Shown one piece after another: positions 7,863-14,028 of a DNA stretch of 22,362 nucleotides (position 1 is the stretch's first letter; each line of letters opens with the position of its first letter). The position numbers and the translations under genes are program-made. The DNA comes from Thermoanaerobaculales bacterium (GTDB lineage Bacteria > Acidobacteriota > Thermoanaerobaculia > Thermoanaerobaculales > Sulfomarinibacteraceae). Where the stretch lies: positions 1-22,362 of the forward strand of contig JALOKS010000046.1 of the NCBI GenBank assembly GCA_025456385.1. Reading direction: 5' to 3'. The notes below the pieces were generated by a model. That model was not told the DNA's origin. It searched no databases and worked only from the letters and a program-made list of their open reading frames with translations.

Positions 7863-7873
7863 CCCTCTCCAGA

Positions 7874-8002
7874 ATGGGTTGCAAGAAGGGCCAGTCGACC
7901 GCCAAGCCGAAGTCCGGGCGCTACCGCTGCAAGGATTGTCAGGCCGTCGTCCGGAAGAAGGACGAGGTCTGCGATCCGAAGAAGATCAAGAAGGCGGAGT
8001 AG
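7874..8002 (+). CDS. 42-aa basic four-cysteine (zinc-ribbon-like) protein
   Basis: Reading from ATG to TAG gives 42 residues starting MGCKKGQSTAKPKSGRYRCK. Four cysteines (C3, C19, C22, C33) include one CxxC (CKDC). 14 of 42 residues are Lys or Arg, and the tail is VCDPKKIKKAE. The spacing would suit a small zinc knuckle or ribbon, and the charge suggests nucleic-acid or ribosome contact; both are inference. It resembles short CKxCG...VCxPKKI-type hypothetical proteins I have seen in other bacteria, but I cannot name a family. Support for its reality comes from the consensus TATAAT 11 nt upstream, the non-random composition, and a hairpin directly after the stop (8005-8025). There is no Shine-Dalgarno sequence, consistent with near-leaderless translation. 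Confidence 0.62.
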   Translation: MGCKKGQSTAKPKSGRYRCKDCQAVVRKKDEVCDPKKIKKAE

Positions 8003-8004
8003 GC

Positions 8005-8025
8005 GCACCGGCGCAGCCGGCGTGC
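8005..8025 (+). terminator. Hairpin immediately after the 42-aa gene, possible terminator
   Basis: CCGGC (8008-8012), a GCA loop and GCCGG (8016-8020) form a tight stem. An outer GCA/TGC pairing (8005-8007 with 8023-8025) adds to it across a 2-nt bulge. It starts 2 nt after the stop codon. There is no following T-run, so intrinsic termination is uncertain. Confidence 0.3.
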
Positions 8026-8304
8026 CGCATCTGAGCCTGCCCGCCGCATCGCGAGCAGGGCGGATAGGAAGAAAACGGCGCCCATGCCCCCGTATCGCCG
8101 ACTGATTCGACCACCCTTCGGTATGGCATGGGCGCCTTGCGTGAATGCCCAGTATACGAAGCCCGGGTCGTTCCGCAAGAGTGTAATCGCGGCGATGTCC
8201 GGAGCTTTCTGAAGCTCGCTACGGAGACCTCGAAGCCTGCGCTCAGAAGCGCCAGGACGCGCCGCGAGCGGGCAGGTCCGTGGGCGCTGCAGATCGCGCC
8301 GCGC
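8026..8304. other. Gene-free stretch with a 12-bp perfect inverted repeat (8077-8136)
   Basis: No convincing coding sequence lies between the 42-aa gene and the kinase start at 8364. The clearest structure is GGCGCCCATGCC (8077-8088) paired with GGCATGGGCGCC (8125-8136), separated by 36 nt that themselves can form short stems (CGA ctgat TCG, or CCGA with TCGG). The 5' side is preceded by the purine-rich run GGATAGGAAGAAAA. The stretch is visibly less GC-rich than its neighbours. It may encode a structured RNA or hold an operator. It does not match a riboswitch I recognise. Confidence 0.4.
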
Positions 8305-8310
8305 TATCAT
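8305..8310 (+). promoter_or_regulatory. Putative -10 element (TATCAT) for the kinase-nth operon
   Basis: GCGCTATCAT closely matches the GCGCTATAAT found upstream of the 42-aa gene. It lies 53 nt before the ATG at 8364, which leaves room for a leader of about 45 nt containing the GGAGG site at 8350-8354. No good -35 is visible. Confidence 0.35.
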
Positions 8311-8363
8311 GGGGGCTCGTCGCCCCGGCACCGTGGGGCGCGCGGTGTCGGAGGCGCAACGCG

Positions 8364-10031
8364 ATGGAGAACAACCACGTCGAGGTCCGCTACCGGGGCC
8401 GCGCGCACCGCGTCGAGGCCGGCATTCGGATCGGCGAATTCCTCCACAGCATCAACGGTGAAGTTCCCGATACGGTGCTGTCGGCGCTCGTCAACCGGCG
8501 CCAGGTGATGCTCGATTTTCCACTCCGCGGCGAGGTCGATCTCGAGCTCGTCAGCTACGGCGACCGCGAGGGCGAGGACGTCTACAAGCGCTCGGTCAAC
8601 CTCATGTTCTTCGAGGCCTGCTGCGAGCTCTTTCCCGCCGCGAGACCCGTGATCGGTCAGTCTCTCGGGAACTGTTACCACTATCAGGTACGTGGGACGC
8701 ACCCGCCGCTCGAGGAGATGGCGCCCGCCATCGAGGCCCGCATGCGCGCACTTCACCGGGAGGCCCGGCCTTTCGCGCGCAGCACGGTGACGATCGAGGA
8801 GGCGGAGCGGCATTTCACCAAACACGGATACGAGGACAAGCTCCTGCTGCTCGCGACCCGGCGCTCCTCGACCGTGCACACCATCAGCTGCGGCGCCTTC
8901 GTCGATCTCGCCTTCGGTCCCTGCGCCCCCCACACCGGGTGCTGCCCGACCTTCGGCGTGATGCCCTACGAGGACGGACTGATGCTGCGATTCCCGCGCC
9001 GCTCGGACCGCAGCCAGCTGCCGCGCTTCTCGCAGCGGCCGCTCCTCTTCAGGACCTCGGTCGAGACCCGGCGGTGGCAGGAGCTGCTCGGCGTGCAGAA
9101 TGTCGGCCAGCTCAACCGGCTCTGCCTCGACGGCGATATCCGCCACATCGTGCGCATCGCCGAAGGCCTGCACGAGAAGAAGATCGCGCAGGTCGCCGAC
9201 GAAATTCTGTCGCGGCAGCCTGCGGTGCGCCTGGTGACGATCGCCGGGCCGTCGTCCTCGGGCAAGACGACCTTCGCGAAGCGCCTCGGTATCCAGCTCC
9301 GGGTCAACGGTATCGAGATGGTGTCGCTGTCCCTCGACAACTACTATGTCGATCGCGAGCACACGCCGTGCGACGGCGACGGTCGCCCGGACTTCGAGTC
9401 GATCGAGGCGATCGACCTCGGTCTCTTCCACGCCCAGCTTGCCGAGCTGATGGACGGCCGTGAGGTGCTGACGCCCCGGTTCGACTTCCTCTCCGGCACC
9501 CGCAAGCCGGAGCGTGAGTGGGTCCCGATGCGGCTCGAGCGCAACCACGTGCTGGTTGTCGAGGGCATTCACGGTCTCAACGACCGCCTGACGCAGTCGG
9601 TGGCCCGGCAGCACAAGTACCGGATTTTCATCTCCGCCCTGTCGCAGCTGGCGATCGACGACCACAACCGGATCTTCACCTCCGACGCCCGCCTGATCCG
9701 CCGGATCGTCCGCGACCACTTCTTCCGGGGCTTCACCGCCGAACGGACCCTCGCCCTCTGGGAGCAGGTTCGGCGCGGCGAGGGGCGGTGGATCTTCCCG
9801 TTCCAGGAGCAGGCGGACGTGATGTTCAACTCCGCCCTCGTCTACGAGCCGGCGGTGCTGAAGGTCTTCGCCGAGCGCTTCCTCCTCCAGGTGCCCCGGA
9901 CCAGCGGGACCTACCCGGAGGCCTACCGGCTCCTGAAGCACCTCTCCATGTTCGTGCCGATCTTCCCTGAGGAGGTTCCCCAGACCTCGATCCTGCGCGA
10001 GTTCATCGGTGGCTCGACCTTCAGCTACTGA
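8364..10031 (+). CDS. Uridine kinase-like nucleoside kinase fused to TGS/tRNA-synthetase-like N-terminal domains
   Basis: 555 residues from the ATG at 8364, preceded by GGAGG at 9 nt spacing. The frame is open upstream, but that part lacks family character. Residues about 1-60 look like a TGS-type beta-grasp domain. Residues about 95-235 resemble the second additional domain of threonyl/alanyl-tRNA synthetases (EDKLLLLATRR, then SCGAFVDLAFGPCAPHTG and GLMLRFP). Residues about 285-490 are a phosphoribulokinase/uridine kinase domain with P-loop GPSSSGKTT (295-303, K301), SLDNYYVDRE, FDFLSGTRKP and VVEGIHGLND. The family is annotated as nucleoside or uridine kinase, which would phosphorylate uridine/cytidine for salvage. 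The role of the tRNA-synthetase-like part is not known to me. The stop is 2 nt from the nth start, indicating one transcript and translational coupling. Confidence 0.9.
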   Translation: MENNHVEVRYRGRAHRVEAGIRIGEFLHSINGEVPDTVLSALVNRRQVMLDFPLRGEVDLELVSYGDREGEDVYKRSVNLMFFEACCELFPAARPVIGQSLGNCYHYQVRGTHPPLEEMAPAIEARMRALHREARPFARSTVTIEEAERHFTKHGYEDKLLLLATRRSSTVHTISCGAFVDLAFGPCAPHTGCCPTFGVMPYEDGLMLRFPRRSDRSQLPRFSQRPLLFRTSVETRRWQELLGVQNVGQLNRLCLDGDIRHIVRIAEGLHEKKIAQVADEILSRQPAVRLVTIAGPSSSGKTTFAKRLGIQLRVNGIEMVSLSLDNYYVDREHTPCDGDGRPDFESIEAIDLGLFHAQLAELMDGREVLTPRFDFLSGTRKPEREWVPMRLERNHVLVVEGIHGLNDRLTQSVARQHKYRIFISALSQLAIDDHNRIFTSDARLIRRIVRDHFFRGFTAERTLALWEQVRRGEGRWIFPFQEQADVMFNSALVYEPAVLKVFAERFLLQVPRTSGTYPEAYRLLKHLSMFVPIFPEEVPQTSILREFIGGSTFSY

Positions 10032-10033
10032 CC

Positions 10034-10690
10034 GTGAACCGCCGCCAGCGCGCCGCGCGCATCGCCGAGATCCTTACCGAGGCCTACCCCGAAGCGGCCT
10101 GCGAGCTCGAGCACGAATCGCCGTGGCAGCTGCTGGTGGCGACCGTGCTGTCGGCGCAGTGCACCGACTCCAGGGTCAACGGCGTGACTCCGGGGCTCTT
10201 TGCGAGGTGGCCCGGGCCGCGCGAGCTGGCGGCTGCGCCGTTGCCCGAGCTGGAGGCGGCGATCAGACCGACCGGCATGCACCGGCGGAAGGCCGCGGCG
10301 CTGCGGCAGTCAGCCCGCGTCATCGTTGAGCGCCACGGCGGCGAGGTGCCGCGGACGATCGGCGAGCTCGCCGCGCTCCCCGGAGTCGGACCCAAGACCG
10401 CCAAGGTCGTTCTGGGTGAGGGCTTCCGGATAGCCGCCGGCGTGACGGTGGATACCCACGTGCGCCGGCTCTCCCGGCGCCTCGGCCTGAGCGGCCTGAG
10501 CCGGCTCGACGACCCGGAGCGGATCGCCGCCGAGCTCGAAGCGTCGCTGCCGCGGGAGAAGTGGATCCGCTTCTCCACCCGGCTCATCCTCCACGGGCGT
10601 CGGGTCTGCACGGCGCGGGCGCCACGGTGCGAAGCCTGCTGTCTGGGTGAGGTGTGCCCGAAGGTCGGAATTCGTCGTTCGAACGTTTGA
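10034..10690 (+). CDS. nth: Endonuclease III, DNA glycosylase/AP lyase
   Basis: 218 residues, starting at a GTG 2 nt after the kinase stop. It removes oxidised pyrimidines and cleaves the resulting abasic site in base-excision repair. The helix-hairpin-helix motif is LPGVGPKTAKVVL with the catalytic Lys at K121, and the catalytic Asp is D140 in VDTHVRRLSRRLGL. The C-terminal [4Fe-4S] loop C192-x6-C199-x2-C202-x5-C208 is intact and matches the E. coli Nth spacing. Length is normal for the family (about 210). No clear ribosome site is visible, so initiation probably depends on termination of the kinase gene. The last codons (RRSNV and the stop) are encoded by an 8-bp-periodic palindromic repeat, so the C-terminal five residues are not conserved protein sequence. 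Confidence 0.95.
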   Translation: MNRRQRAARIAEILTEAYPEAACELEHESPWQLLVATVLSAQCTDSRVNGVTPGLFARWPGPRELAAAPLPELEAAIRPTGMHRRKAAALRQSARVIVERHGGEVPRTIGELAALPGVGPKTAKVVLGEGFRIAAGVTVDTHVRRLSRRLGLSGLSRLDDPERIAAELEASLPREKWIRFSTRLILHGRRVCTARAPRCEACCLGEVCPKVGIRRSNV

Positions 10691-10717
10691 ACGTTAAAAC
10701 GTTTAAACGTTCAAACG
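10676..10717. repeat. 8-bp periodic palindromic repeat (AACGTTNN) carrying both convergent stop codons
   Basis: The sequence consists of consecutive octamers AACGTTTG, AACGTTAA, AACGTTTA, AACGTTCA and a partial AACG, preceded by CGTTCG. Within it CGTTTGAACGTT (10684-10695) is exactly inverted as AACGTTCAAACG (10706-10717) around the palindromic core AAACGTTT (10697-10704). This makes a 34-bp palindrome with one mismatched pair. The TGA of nth (10688-10690) and the TGA of the opposing acyltransferase gene (10711-10713, read on minus) are the same position of the two arms. It is strongly AT-rich relative to its surroundings. It may act as a bidirectional terminator or a dispersed repeat; function is inferred only from position. 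Confidence 0.75.
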
Positions 10718-11625
10718 ATGGTCGGGGGGGCGGTGGGCGGCCGCGTCCGCCAACGCCGATGCATCCACACCCACTGCTCGGGGTGGGCGCGGACCTGGGC
10801 CTCGATGGCTGCCGTCGCGGCAGCGGTCAGCTCCCGCACGCGGTCCTCGAAGCTTCCGGCCTGGGGGACAGGCAGGGGAGGGTGGATCTCGACGCGGTGA
10901 CGGCCATCCGGGAGGCGGGCGATGAAGCCGGGGATCAGCGGGCAGCCGCGCCGCAGTGCCAGGACCGCTGCGCCGGAGGGTGTCCAGGCGGGTCGGTCGA
11001 AGAAGGGAACGAAGACGCCCGGCACGTCGCGGATGTCCTGGTCGATGAGCAGGCCGCAGACGCGGTTGTGGGCCAGAGCGCTCGCGAGCTGGCGCCCCGC
11101 GCTGCTGCCCCTCGGCACGACCTCGGCACCGAAACGGGAGCGCAGCCGGGTGACGATGGCGTCGAGCCGCCGGTTGTCGAGCTGGCGCACCGCGATGGTC
11201 AGGGGGACCTCGGCGACCAGCAGCCAGGCGTTCAGGAGCTCCCAGTTGCCGCAATGGCCGGTCGTGAACACGGCGCCGCGGCCGGACGCGGCCGCGGCTC
11301 GGAAGTGCTCGAGTCCGCTGGGCTCGCAGCGGCCGAGCACGTCCTCGGGACGGGCACGCCACAGCCAGGCGATCTCGGCGAGCATGGAACCGAAGTGGCG
11401 GGCGCAGGCGGTGATGATCCGGTCGCGCTCACCGCGTTCGAGCTCCGGAAAGGCGATCTGGAGATGGGCCTCGATGCGGCGGCGGTCCTTCGGGATCGCA
11501 CGGAGGGCCGCGGCGCTGAGCCCTGTGCCGAGCGCGGTCGCGAGCGGCCACGGAAGCCGCGAGCCGAGCTCGAGAAAGCCACGGAGGGCGAGGTGCAGGG
11601 CGGTACCGGCGGCCGGCGAAGGCAT
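10711..11625 (-). CDS. LpxL/HtrB-like lysophospholipid (lipid A) acyltransferase
   Basis: 304 residues. The family transfers an acyl chain from acyl-ACP, classically to lipid A precursors on the inner membrane. The N-terminus has a hydrophobic segment (about 10-42, LALRGFLELGSRLPWPLATA and onwards) expected to anchor it. The catalytic motif is H124-x4-E129 in TTGHCGNWE. Further family blocks are VAVRQLDNRRLDAIV-type pairing, LLIDQD (about 202-207), GVFVPFFDRPAWTPSGAAVLALRRGCPLIPGF and the C-terminal HPEQWVWMHRRWRTRP. Length is typical (290-310). The presence of this gene suggests a Gram-negative outer membrane, although members also act on other glycolipids. There is no Shine-Dalgarno sequence, and a -10-like TACACT ends 6 nt before the ATG. 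The gene is flanked on both sides by AT-rich inverted repeats, and its stop codon lies in one of them. Confidence 0.88.
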   Translation of the reverse strand: MPSPAAGTALHLALRGFLELGSRLPWPLATALGTGLSAAALRAIPKDRRRIEAHLQIAFPELERGERDRIITACARHFGSMLAEIAWLWRARPEDVLGRCEPSGLEHFRAAAASGRGAVFTTGHCGNWELLNAWLLVAEVPLTIAVRQLDNRRLDAIVTRLRSRFGAEVVPRGSSAGRQLASALAHNRVCGLLIDQDIRDVPGVFVPFFDRPAWTPSGAAVLALRRGCPLIPGFIARLPDGRHRVEIHPPLPVPQAGSFEDRVRELTAAATAAIEAQVRAHPEQWVWMHRRWRTRPPTAPPTIV

Positions 11626-11631
11626 GGGTGG

Positions 11632-11637
11632 AGTGTA
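11632..11637 (-). promoter_or_regulatory. Putative -10 element (TACACT) for the acyltransferase
   Basis: The minus strand reads GCTACACTCCACCC then ATG (11625). The hexamer ends 6 nt before the start, implying a leaderless transcript. The same GCTACACT string is found upstream of the TPR-like gene. Confidence 0.45.
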
Positions 11638-11678
11638 GCGTGCCTGGACGACGCCAGCACACTCGTCAGCTCTCCTGT

Positions 11679-11793
11679 TTCAATTCTCGGTTCTGGATTT
11701 TCCTAAACAGATCGCGGAGCATGAGCGCCGTCATGCATTCCGCGCGATGCGCGGTGCGCGGCCCTTTCAGTAAATCCAGAGCCGAGAATTGAA
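11679..11793. repeat. 115-bp element with 22-bp inverted ends and inner hairpins
   Basis: The left end (11679-11700, starting TTCAATTCTCGG) is the reverse complement of the right end (11772-11793, ending CCGAGAATTGAA) over 22 positions with a single difference. That difference gives a G-T pair, so the RNA helix would be unbroken with the plus strand as template or as RNA in one polarity. Two inner stems are GCATGA/TCATGC (11719-11724 and 11731-11736) and CCGCGC/GCGCGG (11740-11745 and 11749-11754). It lies in the 185-nt gap between the acyltransferase and GreA genes. The AT-rich arms contrast with a GC-rich core. It could be a MITE-like non-autonomous element, a structured RNA or a bidirectional terminator. 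No flanking target duplication is obvious. Confidence 0.65.
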
Positions 11794-11810
11794 GGTGAAG
11801 AGGGCAGCAA

Positions 11811-13925
11811 TCAGCTGTCGTCTGTCCACGCTTCGATCCTCGCGATCGTCACCGTGCCCTCCTCGATCTCCGCCTCGTCGCCGACGCGCCGCCCGAGCAG
11901 ACGCTGCGCGAGATCGGAGCCGTTGGCGAAGATGCGCCGCTCGAGGTCGGCGTCCCAAGCGCCGAGAATGGTGAGCGGTTCCACCCGGACGCCGTCGAGA
12001 TCCTCGAAGTGCACGATCGTGCCGATGTTGATGGCGCTGTTGTCGGCCGCGCCAGGCTCGAGGATGCGGACCACGGCGAGCTCCTCCTGGATCTTCGCCG
12101 CCCGCGCCGACTGCAGCTCCTGGCGGTCCCGAAGCATGTGGTACTCGAAGTTCTCGCGCAGGTCTCCTTCGGCGGCGGCGGAGTTGATCCCCTTGAGGGT
12201 CCTCGGGATCTCCTCCTCGAGCAGGCGGCGCAGCTCTTCCCGCCGCGCCTCCACCGCGCGGCGCGAGGCGGCCAGGATCGGAGCCGCCGGAGCTGTGCTG
12301 ACCTCGCGCCGGTGGTTGGCCGCCTGCTCGATGAGGCGGGCCCGCTGTGGCTCGACCGCGTCGATCCGGGCGATGCGCTGGCTGAAGCGTGCGGCCTGCT
12401 GGGTCGTAGCCGACTCCATGAGGAGGCGAACCGCGACCCTGCCGCCGTCGAGGAGCGCCTTGGCGCGCCCTCTCATGCCTGCGAACTCCTTGCGGGTCAG
12501 GGTGTCGGGCAGCTTTTCGAGGAGCGACGGCGTCATCCTGGCGCGCACCGCCTCGGGACAGCCGTCCTCCGTCATGACCTCGCAGGCCCACACGAACTGC
12601 GCAGCGTGCTCCGCGTGGTTGCGGAAGACCGCCTCCACCGCCTGATCGAGCAGGGCCTGGTGGCCCGCCTCCCCGAGACGCCGAGCGATCGTCATCAGGC
12701 TCGCCGTGCTCTCCTCGTGGAGGAACCACTCGCCCCAGACCTCGGGCCACAGCGCCGGTGCGCTCTCGGCGATGGCGTCCAGCGCCTCGGAGCGGGCGCC
12801 GCGGTCGCTGATGCCGTGCAGGAGGCCGAGGTGATTGCCCCGCTCGAGGAGTCGGCGCCGGCTGGCGGCCGCAGCCTCTGCCCCCTCCGGGAGCCCGGCA
12901 ATGATCCCGGCCGTCACCCAGGCCAGCCCGGGGTCGCGACGCTCGAGCTCCGGCAGGGACTCGAGCAGCACCGCGGCCGCGGCTGCGGCGCCCTCGGGAC
13001 TGCGCTCGGCGAGGCGGCGCGCGGCCAGCGGCCGGTCGGCGGGCTCGGCCCTGCGCAGCTCCTCGAGCAGAGTGGCGTCGGCGTCCGCCGCGCTGCCGCT
13101 GATCGCGTAGCGGAGGCGCGATCCGGCTCCCGACGACAGGATGCGCGGGTGCTTGCGCGCCTTCGCCCACCACGAGGTCCAGCGCTCGGCTGGCAGCACA
13201 CCCTCGAGGGTCGTCTTGATGGCCGCCACGTCCGCGGGCTGGCCGAGGCTCTCGAGGATCTGCACCAGAGCCTCGGCCGGGGTGCGCTCGACGAACTCGG
13301 CGAGCGCCGCCGCGTCCTCGACCTTGCGCCTCCGGAAGTCGCCCTCGGGCAGCGGGCGCAGGTAGCGTTCGACGGCGCCGAAGGGAACGGAGACGGGCCG
13401 CCTGGCGCCGAGGTCCACCTTGATGTTCTCGAGCTGGAGGTTGAGGTCGATGACGCGTCCCACCCCCTGGCCGACGACCTCGACCACAGTCCCGGAGTCG
13501 TGGTCGAGCCAACGCTCGGCCGCCTCCAGAAGCTCGAGCGGCCGGCGGGCGGATGCGATGTCGTGGTGCTCGAGGACCTTGGCGAGCGAAGGGCTGCCCG
13601 AGCGCGCGGCCGCCAGCGCCCGGACCAGGCGCCCGAGAAGCTCCGGCGAGGGTTTGCCGTCGGAAAGGCGTACCAGCTCGCGGAGAGCGAGGAGCGCGTC
13701 GCGGTGGCGGCCGGCGGCCTCGAGCGCCTCGGCCAGGAGCTCGAGCAGGGTGCGGGCGAGGCTGCGGCGTCCGGCCTCCCAGAGCGCCCGCCTGACCTCG
13801 AAGAGCTCGGCGGTCGGAATCGGGTCCCGGCCGAGGGCCTCCAGCCACAGCTCTTCGACCCGATCCCAGCTCGCAGCAGCGAGCGCCTGCGCGAAGTCGG
13901 CACCGATCACATTGGCCTGTGACAT
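11811..13925 (-). CDS. greA: Transcription elongation factor GreA with large N-terminal extension
   Basis: 704 residues, against about 158 for ordinary GreA. The C-terminal part (about 545-704) is a complete Gre factor. It has a coiled coil with the acidic tip in GDLRENFEYH (D588 and E591 align with E. coli D41 and E44, which stimulate RNA polymerase backtrack cleavage), then the FKBP-like domain ending in LAQRLLGRRVGDEAEI. The extension is largely helical (TPR-like, 1-135). It includes a small beta segment at 145-190 (GVGRVIDLNLQLENIKVDL, then VSVPFGAVERYLRPLP) and the block ERWTSWWAKARKHPRI at 248-261. These features, and the length, match the long GreA of Chlamydia and Spirochaetes as I remember it. 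The ATG at 13925 has GGAG 8 nt upstream and a TACAAT at 13959-13964. It should rescue stalled transcription; the role of the extension is unknown. Confidence 0.9.
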   Translation of the reverse strand: MSQANVIGADFAQALAAASWDRVEELWLEALGRDPIPTAELFEVRRALWEAGRRSLARTLLELLAEALEAAGRHRDALLALRELVRLSDGKPSPELLGRLVRALAAARSGSPSLAKVLEHHDIASARRPLELLEAAERWLDHDSGTVVEVVGQGVGRVIDLNLQLENIKVDLGARRPVSVPFGAVERYLRPLPEGDFRRRKVEDAAALAEFVERTPAEALVQILESLGQPADVAAIKTTLEGVLPAERWTSWWAKARKHPRILSSGAGSRLRYAISGSAADADATLLEELRRAEPADRPLAARRLAERSPEGAAAAAAVLLESLPELERRDPGLAWVTAGIIAGLPEGAEAAAASRRRLLERGNHLGLLHGISDRGARSEALDAIAESAPALWPEVWGEWFLHEESTASLMTIARRLGEAGHQALLDQAVEAVFRNHAEHAAQFVWACEVMTEDGCPEAVRARMTPSLLEKLPDTLTRKEFAGMRGRAKALLDGGRVAVRLLMESATTQQAARFSQRIARIDAVEPQRARLIEQAANHRREVSTAPAAPILAASRRAVEARREELRRLLEEEIPRTLKGINSAAAEGDLRENFEYHMLRDRQELQSARAAKIQEELAVVRILEPGAADNSAINIGTIVHFEDLDGVRVEPLTILGAWDADLERRIFANGSDLAQRLLGRRVGDEAEIEEGTVTIARIEAWTDDS

Positions 13926-13958
13926 CCGCTCACTCCAAGCCTCCGCTGCGGGCGCGGC

Positions 13959-13964
13959 ATTGTA
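13959..13964 (-). promoter_or_regulatory. Putative -10 element (TACAAT) for the long greA
   Basis: The minus strand reads GCTACAATGCCG, about 33 nt upstream of the ATG at 13925. It indicates that greA has its own promoter, although the transglycosylase gene lies 103 nt upstream on the same strand. The -35 is not clear. Confidence 0.45.
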
Positions 13965-14028
13965 GCAGGAGCGGCCGACGCCGTTCCGCGAAGGGGAGCA
14001 CCATCTGCCGGTCTGCCCCGACCGACCG

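Noticed and set aside
7939..8331. A 130-codon minus-strand open frame covering the gene-free region
   Set aside because: It has a few hydrophobic stretches (FVYWAF, GAVFFLSALLAM) but no ribosome site and no family resemblance. It overlaps the 42-aa gene and spans the inverted repeat. It could be a remnant, but I cannot support it as a gene.
10684..10717. AACGTTNN repeats as a short CRISPR array
   Set aside because: The period is 8 bp with no unique spacers and no cas gene in the window.
12009..13922. A 637-codon plus-strand open frame opposite greA
   Set aside because: The minus strand has the Gre coiled-coil and FKBP-like motifs, a ribosome site and a -10. The plus frame has no recognisable content.
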